DNA from: Mangifera indica
Lineage: Eukaryota > Streptophyta > Magnoliopsida > Sapindales > Anacardiaceae
Length of the DNA stretch: 64,000 bases
Reading direction: 5' to 3'
NCBI RefSeq assembly: GCF_011075055.1
Contig: NC_058155.1
Location: 10,573,537-10,637,536 of the forward strand
Shown here: positions 56,069-64,000 of the stretch, one piece after another
Layout: every line of letters starts with the position of its first letter
Numbering within the stretch: position 1 is the stretch's first letter
The notes under the pieces: generated by a model
Database searches by the model: none
What the model saw: the letters and a program-made list of their open reading frames with translations, nothing else
Told to the model about the DNA's origin: nothing
Position numbers and translations under genes: made by a program

Positions 56069-58543
56069 TCGATTTTGGTGGTTTAAGAAGACAAGCACTC
56101 TGAAATCAAAGCAAAAGTGAGCCAAGTTGGTATAATAAAACTAGTGCTGCGAATTCACCAGAAGTTTCGCGCCACTGCTCATGAGGAAAGACCAACCAGG
56201 ACGTGGCGGCGTTCGATTTGTCAATTTTAATCGATTCGGTTAATATTTTAAGATTTTTTTTTTTTGGATAAAAGTTTAATTATCTAAGTCAAATTAAATA
56301 CATAATTATAGACAATTTAAGATATTTTGAAGGCATCCTATTTTTTATATGCTTATTTATTTATTTTTTATAGATTATATTTACCGATTAATATGACACG
56401 TAAAATTACGAGAAACTATCACCTTTGAACTCAACGTAGCAGGGCCACCAAATCCATCTTCATCCTACGTGGCTTCCATTAACGTATAGTTGCAATCGTG
56501 AAATTCTATGATGCATGAACATTTGGTCTTTCTTTGTCACAAACAACAAAAAGTACTAAATATTGTTGAATTTTATTTTTTTATTAAATGAATTAAATTT
56601 TCAAATTTTTTATAAAAATAATAAATTTTATAAAAAATATCAGATAAAATAATTAAAATTATCTATTTTGTTTAAATTATCAATTTAAACGTGACTTATT
56701 ATATATGTAAATTTTAAAGGTAAAAAGACTATTTTCTCTAAACTATGTTGAATTTTCAAAATTCCTCTTATTAACTATGAAAATATCGTTTACCCACTCA
56801 TGACTCGTTAAATTTAACAGAACCCTAATTCCTAAAAATTTGATCTCATTTTCCCTTCTAAAAGTTTAAAAACTAATATTTTTTTCCTTAAACTAAGTTT
56901 GAAAAAATCGCATTTCCCCCCTAGGGTTTAGTTTTAAAACCCATTCACTTTCTTTGGTGTCATCGTCGGCCGTCTCTCCCTCCCGAAAGTTTCTCTTCCA
57001 CCAACGACCCTCCTCAACTTCACCCTAACCCATCCGGCGTCGAAAGACATCGTCTAGGAAGAGAAATTGTCTTCCCAGATGATGAAGACGAGATCATCTC
57101 TTCTCAAACATCATCTCTCGATGCCAGATGGATTGGGGTGGAGTTGAGGGGGGCCGTCGGTGGAAGAGAAATCGTCGAGAGGGAGAGACGATCGGCGATG
57201 GCGTCGGAGAAAATGAAGGGGTTTGGAAACTCCCTAGGGGGGAAATGTGATCTTTTCAAACTTGACTTAAGAGAGAAAAGTTAGTTTTTAAAATTTAGAG
57301 AGGGAAATGAAATCATATTTAAGTTTATTTTTAATATTAAATATAAAATAATGATTTTACCCTTACTACCGTTAATATTAACTGTTCATGGGTGGGTAAA
57401 CGATATTTTCATAGTTAATGGGAAAAACTTTGAGAGTTTAGCATAGTTTGGGTGGAAAATAGTCGTTTGGCCATTTTAAAAATTGAAAGAGCCAAATAAA
57501 ATTGTTTATACTAAGATATTAAAATTTAGAGGCTAAATATAATATTTTATGGCTGAACGTTTATATGATTTACACGATTACACACTAGTTGAACTAGTAA
57601 CCGAAAATACATTTATCAGACTCATTTTCAAAACTATATTCAACAAATTCTTAATCATACAACTTTAAAAATCAAAAAACTATAATAAAACTATTGCAAG
57701 TTCATATGCACTTATTATCTATTTACACAAACACATATGAAAAACCATATTTATTGAACTTTGAGAACAAGTAAGAAACTTATTTAGACACAAAACGTGC
57801 TATCATATCATTATTTTTACTATTTTACTTGTCTTCAATGCTTCACAAAATGTCATCAAAATGTAGAACAAATTAGGGTTTAACAATTTTGTTTTGTGCT
57901 AAAGTAAAAAAGTGATTTTTAAGATGTAAACAAATTATGGGAAGGGAAGTGTGATTTTTTTTTTTTTGGGACACATGGAAGATGAACGGCAATCCGCATT
58001 GAAGAAGCTTCGAAACAATCCCCCATGTTCTGACTTTCTTTGAGGGCTTAAAGTTTCAAGGTCGAAGCAAGATGATACTTTTGCCCTTTTATCATCAAAT
58101 TTCTGATAGTAGAATTAGGAATTGGGCGGCATCTGTACTATTCAATGGGTGGAAACTGTGATTTCCCTAAACATTGGTGGGAAATGGAAATCACTAAAAA
58201 ATTATGGAGATGGAGAAAATCATTGTTGGACTTTGGACCGAGTCCAGCTGGTTTAGACGAAATCGGCTGTTTATTCTTTGAATTACTTTGTATTTGTCTG
58301 TTTAGCATTTTCATAGAGCAATGCCATTTGTTATTTCAATTGTATCGAGATGATAGAGTCTCCGTAGCGACCTTCCTGTCGCTTTTTGTCTCAGCCGATT
58401 CCATTGCTATCGTCATTGACGAGATAACAGCTTTCAGTTTTCATCAGCGATTCCATCATTTCATTCTTTTCTAATGCTCTCAACTAATTAAACAACTCCA
58501 AGATTCTTAGTTAGGTGAGAGAGGAGAAGATCAAAACCAACCA
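56069..58543. other. Divergent intergenic region (NDUFS4 / EXO70) with a foldback element
   Basis: AT-rich apart from the GC-richer palindrome at 56719-57472. A 109-codon frame at 58145-58474, just upstream of EXO70, has no recognised domain. It is more likely part of the EXO70 promoter or leader than a gene. Confidence 0.55.
56719..57472. mobile_element. Foldback (long terminal inverted repeat) non-autonomous DNA element
   Basis: The left end GGTAAAAAGACTATTTTC and the reverse complement of the right end GGCCAAACGACTATTTTC match after the first few bases. Complementarity continues inward for about 340 bp per arm, including AACTATGAAAATATCGTTTACCCA and a GC-rich part (GTCTCTCCCTC, TTTCTCTTCCACC, CTCAACT). 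Only a short centre near 57050-57115 is left. The 8-bp direct repeat ATTTTAAA flanks it (56711-56718 and 57473-57480). There is no transposase frame. Long inverted repeats with an 8-9-bp duplication suggest a Mutator-like or hAT-like foldback element; the superfamily is not settled. Confidence 0.85.
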
Positions 58544-61442
58544 ATGGCACTCGGCGAGGACGATTCAACTCTAACCAAGCTGGAATCAGCCTGCACAGAC
58601 TTGAAAAAACTCCTGCTAACCTCGTCAAAACTTGAAGAGAACTTGACAAAGATGGGAAAGAAGTTTGATTCTACAGAAGAGATACTTGCAACAGCTGCAA
58701 GGAGAGTAGCGCCTTTACATTCTTTGGCAATGACCGCAAAAGCCCTGGAAACTAGAATAAACCGAGCTGTGTCACCGGCTCTTGAACTCCTTGAAAGCTT
58801 CAAGCTTACTGAATCTCTCCAACAAAAGCTTCTTGAACTCTCCTCCGAAGTATCCTCAGAGAAGAATCCCAGAAAAAGGCTTGGAAAATTGATCAAATAT
58901 GTTGATTGTGTTGATAAGCTTAACATGACCATAAACACGATAAGTCAAGATGGTGAGCCAGTGATTCAAAAACTTCAAGAGGTTGTAGAGTTCTTGAGCA
59001 GGACAAAAGCCACTGATCAGTTTAGAACACATAGGTTGAGGGAGACTTTGGTCACTCTGAAGGCCCTGTATGAAACTGAGGTTGATGCCATGAGATTTGA
59101 TGGTTTGCTTGATGAGGCTTTGCTGAACCTGCAGGATGAATTTGAGGGTATGCTACAGAAATTAATTCATCAAAGTATAGGCGAGGCATATGTAGATAAT
59201 GAAGCAGAGATGGTGGGTTCTGATCTTGCCACAGAAATGGAGGTTGAAGTTCTTAGTCGAATTTCAGAAACCTTGGCTTCCAATGATTGCTTGGATATAT
59301 GTATTGATATCTTTGTCAAGGTAAGTTTGCAAACTAATGCTCTGTGCGCAAATTTAACATTATATGAATGCGATTTTTTCTTGTTAATACGAGGATTTTG
59401 TGTTAGGAAGCATGGAAGCTTACCCCATGGTATGTTACTGCATTTCAGAAACGTTTTCATTTTCAAAATATCTCAAAACTTGTATAAAATGTTTTAAGGT
59501 ATTTTTTAAATATAAAAAAATTCAAAACCCATTTTAGAAAAATAAAATTGATTAAAAATTGATTTCATAAATCACTTTCCCTTATAATTTTGATCTTTAA
59601 CTTTAATTTTGTCTCCTCTCTTCTTCGATATTTAAAGCTTCTCTACTCTTCGACGTGTTAAAACTTATCTTTTTTTCATTTTCGACTTCTTCGACTGTCA
59701 ACAAATACTCAAAAAATTAGTTTAATCAAATTTGATGTACATTATTTATTTAATTATTGATTGATATACCAAGTTAATTAATTATTATTAAAAAGTTGCA
59801 ATATTTTTCAAATGAAATCTTATTTTTATATTTTTTATTATGAACTTTGATATATATGAAAAAAAAACCTATATTTTTTTATGTCTAAACAATTAAAAAA
59901 ATACGTTTAAACATTGCTATTTCTGTATTTCCATGTTCCACTTTCAATTAGAATACAGTTATGGACAAAAGAGAAATTTTTTTTTTTTTTTCACAAAGTT
60001 AATTGCTGGTTAGGCACAGCAGACGGCGGGATGATTAGGAGAATTTAGGAGCAGAAGAATTGAAGAGGGCAAGTTTGATTAGGACTGACATTTTGATGCT
60101 AATTTGGTAATGTAAATATGTTTAACAGGTGAGATATAGAAGAGCAGCGAAAGCATTAATGCGATTAAACCCTGATTATTTGAAGACATACACTCCTGAA
60201 GAAATCGATAAAATGGAGTGGGAGAGCTTGGAGACAGCAGTATCTCTTTGGATCCAACATTTTGAGCTTGCAGTCAAAACAGTTTTTGAATCAGAAAAGA
60301 AACTTTGCTTCCAAATTTTGGGAGGAATCTTGGAAGGAGTTATTTGGCCAGAATGCTTCGTCAAGATTGCTGACAAAATCATGGCAGTTTTTTTTCGATT
60401 TGGAGAAGGCGTTGCAAGGAGCAGAAAAGAGCCCCAGAAGCTGTTCAAGCTCTTGGACATGTTCGACTCCTTAGAAAAGCTTAAAATCCAGTTCTCAGAG
60501 ATTTTTGAAGGTGAAGCAGGAACTGGGATTTGTACTAGATTTAGAGAACTAGAAAAGCTACTCGTCCATACTTCATGTAAAGTCTTCTGGGAATTTGGTC
60601 TCCAAATTGAAGGCAATGCAGATGGGCTTCCTCCGCCAAAAGATGGCTCAGTGCCAAAACTTGTAAGATATGCCATTAATTATCTGAAGTACCTTACAAC
60701 CGAGACTTACAGTGTACCCATGGCCAAAGTTCTTGGAACAGAACAACTATGGAAAGCTGGGATTTTGTCTAAACCTGAAACTGATGAGAATTTACTCAAG
60801 GACGCCATTTTCAATGTGATGGAAGCTCTCCAGAGAAACGTCGAATCAAAAAGGTCAAATTATAAGGACAAAGTTTTGGCCCATGTATTCGCCATGAACA
60901 CTTACTGGTACATTTATATGAGAAGTAGAAACACGGAACTGGGAAAGCTATTGGGAGAGCAATACATAAAGAAGAAATACAAGATTGTGGCTGAGGAATC
61001 AGCTTACTTGTATCAAAGGCAAACTTGGGGACCGCTTGTTAGGTTGTTGGACGAAGAAGAATTGAAAAGGCAGAGCAGAGAGACCACCAATGTTGGAGTT
61101 CTGATAAGAAGCAAAATGGAAGCTTTTTTGAAGAGTTTTAATGAGATTTCACAAAGGCACGTTGAATCCTATAACATTCCTGATGCCGATTTGAGAGAGC
61201 AAATCAGAGAAGCGACGCTGAAATTTGTTATTTCTGCTTATACGGTGTTCTGGAATTCGCATTCATCTGTATTACAAGCCAAATCATACGTTACTCCTGA
61301 GTCACTCAAGGGACTGTTAGGCCAAATATTTAACGGTGGTGATAGGAAGGGTGGTGCTGGAAGCTTCAAGCGTCGCGATTCACGGGATCGAACGGCCGAT
61401 CAAGCCTCGGCATCTGTTGAGGGGGAGATCAAGGATTTTTGA
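58544..61442 (+). CDS. EXO70-family exocyst subunit
   Basis: EXO70 proteins are part of the exocyst, which tethers secretory vesicles at the plasma membrane by binding phosphoinositides; plants have many paralogues. Two exons, 58544-59320 and 60129-61442, give 696 aa. The first half has a predicted helical, coiled-coil-prone N-terminus (ESACTDLKKLL, AARRVAPLHSLA). The EXO70 core follows: LRETLVTLKALYETEVDAM, DICIDIFVKVRYRRAAKAL, IWPECFVKIADKIMAVFFRF, EPQKLFKLLDMFDSLEKL, PKLVRYAINYLKYL, HVFAMNTYWYIYMRSR, YQRQTWGPLV and the C-terminal FVISAYTVFWNSH...YVTPESLKGLLGQIF. The tail is basic and Ser/Arg-rich. One 808-bp intron contrasts with the many-exon EXO70A type. I do not assign a subclade. No lesion seen. 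Confidence 0.95.
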
Positions 61443-62469
61443 TGAACCAGATCATCTTCCAGTGGTAAATTAATGAAAGTTTCATCATGTGTGGTGGTGT
61501 GAAGAGGAAGACATTTTGTATATTTTTTGTGATTTTCATTTAAGTAGAGATTAGAGTTGCAATTGGATATGTTTCTCTTGTTTCTAAATTTTAATCAATA
61601 ATACAATTTTTATTGACAAAAGAGGAAAATTTTAATCATGAAATTTATCTTGACGTCTCACCACAGCATACATTAGGATTCAAGAAGTTCTTGGATATTT
61701 GACATCTCTAAATGATGCCATGCCTTTCAATTCCTTTCTCGTCAATGTAGCCTGCATAATCTCTCTGCAATGAGAGGTGCTTGTTTGCAGGGGCAAATAG
61801 CAAGAAGAAAACAAGAGAAGATAAAGAAAAGTGGTATTCAATTTTTTACCCATATTTTAAACCATGTATACATATATATTACTCATCTCAAACCCTAAAC
61901 AAAAATAATATAACAGTAATTCATTTTTTCAAAATACCTTCATTAATACAGCCTATATATAGAGATTTTTTCTCTTTTTTATTAACCTTCTACCAAGAGA
62001 AAAAATCTTTATAATATAAAAAAAATTTGAAGCAAGATGATTCTTCAACCCTGAAAAATAATTAAAGTAAACACTAATGATTGATAAATAAAATTCGTGA
62101 GAGAAATTCAGAAAAATAAAATCACTAATCATTATAAAATATTAGTATAAATACAAAAAAGGAAAAGAAATGCAGAGAATCTCTTTTTTTTATGGGTCAC
62201 GTCAAAAGACACACAAATGCATAATTTTTTAAAAAAAAGCCACTTGGCATCAACGCCAGGCAGTTACATCAATGCCCCTTCAATTTTTTACTAGCAATTT
62301 TTTTCCTTTCATTTAATATCCAGCAACTACAATCAATTATTGAATTACCATATAAGATTGAGGATTAGGTTATTGTAAATGTCTAACGGTTATTAAATTA
62401 ACATATAAACATAATTTGAAAAAAAATACACAAATGTATTATTTGAAAAAAAAAATCACTTGGTGTTAA

Positions 62470-62694
62470 GGTTGAATTCGAGTCGAGTTTACAGCCAACT
62501 TGAGCTCAATTCGGCTCGGCTCAATTTATTTTTCTTTATCAAAATGATATCGTTTTTAATATATATTAATTAAAATGATACCGTTTTGTATAAAAAAATT
62601 TTTAAAAAATCTATCGAGTCAGCTCGAGCTCGGCTAAGCCAAGCTCGTTTCAGGCTAGACCGAGCCGAGCTTGGCTTGGCTCGGATCCAACCCT
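62470..62694. mobile_element. Small DNA element with GGTTG...CAACC ends and 12-bp flanking repeats
   Basis: A 225-bp insert begins GGTTGAATTCGAGTCGAG and ends CTCGGATCCAACCCT. The ends are approximate inverted repeats, and the interior has many GCTCGAGCTCGG-like palindromic words. The 12-bp sequence ACTTGGTGTTAA occurs directly on both sides (62458-62469 and 62695-62706). Its ends resemble the SCPL-intron element at 12332-12664. Too short to encode anything. Confidence 0.75.
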
Positions 62695-63401
62695 ACTTGG
62701 TGTTAACAACAATGCTTTCATATTTTTTTCCAAAACTTTCCTTTTCTTTTATCCAATATGCAATAACTAGAATCATAAAATATTACCTGTTGTCTTGTCA
62801 TGTAGTCATCTGTTATCGTTCAATTATGTTTTGTTATCGTTAGTGATTGGTAAAAGCTACTGGTGATCGTAGCTCACGGTTGTCTCATAATTATTAGTGC
62901 TTCAAATTTTTAGTTTCTCATATTTATATTAATGGCGTGTTGCTTCAATTATTTTTCACAGGAATGTTGTTCAATCACATGCACATGTGTTGTTTCAATT
63001 ATTTTTTAAAATTTCTCGCTGTTTCAATTATTTTCTGCTGACACAAGATGTAGAGATTCTTTTCAAAGTTTTAAAGTTTCAAAGTTATAAAAGAAAAAAA
63101 TTACTGTTGTAATATTTTTATTTAAAGTTTGAGATATATAATATATATATGCATACACAGTTTAAGAGAACCTTAAAAAGTTGAATATCCCTAAATAAAA
63201 TGAGGATAGAGCAATGCGGGCTGCAGAGGATTGCGGAAACCAAATAAAGATGGTTGAAGTTTGGCAATCATTTTGTCCAACTTTGAAGCACCAAACTACC
63301 TTTGTCTCCCAGATATTTGGTTAACAGAAAATAAACAATGCACAGTTTTGAGTAATTATGAACTTTTTATTATAACTAAAATGGTAAAGATACATTTATT
63401 T

Positions 63402-64000
63402 TAGGGAGAAGGACTATTTCCCACCCAACTTTTGATGCATTCTTAAATTGACACCCACGGCAGATGAAAATCCAGTTTTCCCACCCGTGAGCTGTTAAAA
63501 TGGATGATTTCTGTTTGCATAAGGGTAAAATGTCTATTTTACCCTTGTTAGATGAAATGACAAAAATACCCCTCAATTTAATTTCTCAAAATTAATGTGA
63601 GAGTTTTACCTTCACCCCCCTTAGGTTTTAGAAACTAACATTTTCACCCCACGGCAGATGACAAAATACCCCTCAACTTTAAAAACTAACATTTTCACCC
63701 CAAACCTAGGGTTTCCATATTTTTCAAAATACAGCCGCCCCCCATAACTTTCAAAACTAGCATTTCACCCCTATTCTCCAACTTCAACTCCGGACGTCTT
63801 CTCCGGCGTCGTCACCGGCCTCCTCCTTCTCCTGGTGCGACGGCGGTGGTGCGACGAAGAGATCTTCCTCTCCTCATCGCACGGTGCGACGAAGAGACGG
63901 AGATCCCTTCGTCGCACGATGCGACGAAGAGACGGAGATGGGGGGCGTCAATCTGGAAGAACAGACGGAGATGGGAGATCTGGAAGAACAGACGGAGACG
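63402..64000. repeat. Left part of a second foldback-type repeat, cut by the window edge
   Basis: Begins near TTAGGGAGAAGGACTATTTCCCACCC and moves into CACCCC/TACCCCTCAA-type words, then a GC-rich stretch with repeated GACGAAGAGACGGAGAT and GGAAGAACAGACGGAGA units. The order of blocks (a GACTATTT-type end, pyrimidine-rich lines about ACCCTTGTTA and CTAACATTTTCACCCC, then a GC-rich core) parallels 56719-57472. The other end lies outside the window, so its size and flanking duplication cannot be read. Confidence 0.55.

Larger units (their letters stand above)
61443..64000. other. 3' flank of EXO70 and repeat-rich intergenic DNA
   Basis: The EXO70 3' untranslated region is followed by AT-rich DNA. 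Two related stretches, around 62235-62370 and 62695-62800, share CACTTGG/ACTTGG, a TTTTTTCC...TTTC tract and ATCCA..CAACTA..AATCA. They look like a diverged duplication with another element inserted between them. No gene recognised. Confidence 0.5.

Noticed and set aside
58145..58474. 109-codon open frame upstream of EXO70
   Set aside because: No domain or conserved motif recognised; better explained as leader or promoter DNA.

Overview
This window is nuclear DNA from a flowering plant, almost certainly a dicot. It is AT-rich, the genes have many short exons bounded by GT/AG introns, the proteins belong to plant families, and the mobile DNA is of plant type (Copia and Gypsy LTR elements, MITE-like repeats, a possible SINE). 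I cannot fix the species from sequence alone. I see no CRISPR array, prokaryotic operon or virus.

Layout from left to right: (a) 1-5007, AT-rich intergenic DNA with repeats. (b) 5008-5448, a small single-exon gene of a plant-specific family of unknown function. (c) 6640-10172, a broken FKBP-type prolyl isomerase gene (ROF1/FKBP62-like) whose middle is missing; a truncated Copia element sits at the break. (d) 10989-11060, tRNA-Glu(UUC) on the minus strand. (e) 11336-15715, a 14-exon serine carboxypeptidase-like gene. (f) 16485-37814 on the minus strand, a complete 34-exon P2A-type Ca2+/Mn2+ pump of the ECA3 type. Its introns hold a ~310-bp tandem duplication, an old non-autonomous Gypsy-type element, a GT/GA microsatellite, and a young full-length Copia element (30162-35107) with an unbroken 1475-codon gag-pol frame. 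(g) 39791-45451, an 11-exon WD40 gene of the UTP4/cirhin family. (h) 46909-47608 on the minus strand, a SOB FIVE-LIKE gene. (i) 52741-53239 on the minus strand, a frameshifted fragment of a heptahelical (PAQR/adiponectin-receptor-like) protein gene. (j) 54261-56068 on the minus strand, the nuclear gene for the NDUFS4 subunit of mitochondrial complex I. (k) 56719-57472, a near-complete palindrome flanked by an 8-bp direct repeat. (l) 58544-61442, a two-exon EXO70 exocyst gene. (m) 61443-64000, repeats, including a small element between 12-bp direct repeats and the left part of another foldback-type repeat cut by the window edge.

The genes do not form a pathway; they are independent housekeeping and family genes, as usual in plants. 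For every multi-exon gene I set exon edges by hand from splice signals, frame continuity and remembered family sequence. The coding lengths are multiples of three for ECA3 (1001 aa), UTP4 (815 aa), SCPL (474 aa), NDUFS4 (156 aa), SOFL (177 aa) and EXO70 (696 aa). Two of these models need a GC-AG intron.

I did not find a convincing new biological system. The observations most worth following are the very young intact Copia insertion in ECA3, the long foldback element, the Copia-associated break in the FKBP gene, and the two GC-AG introns.
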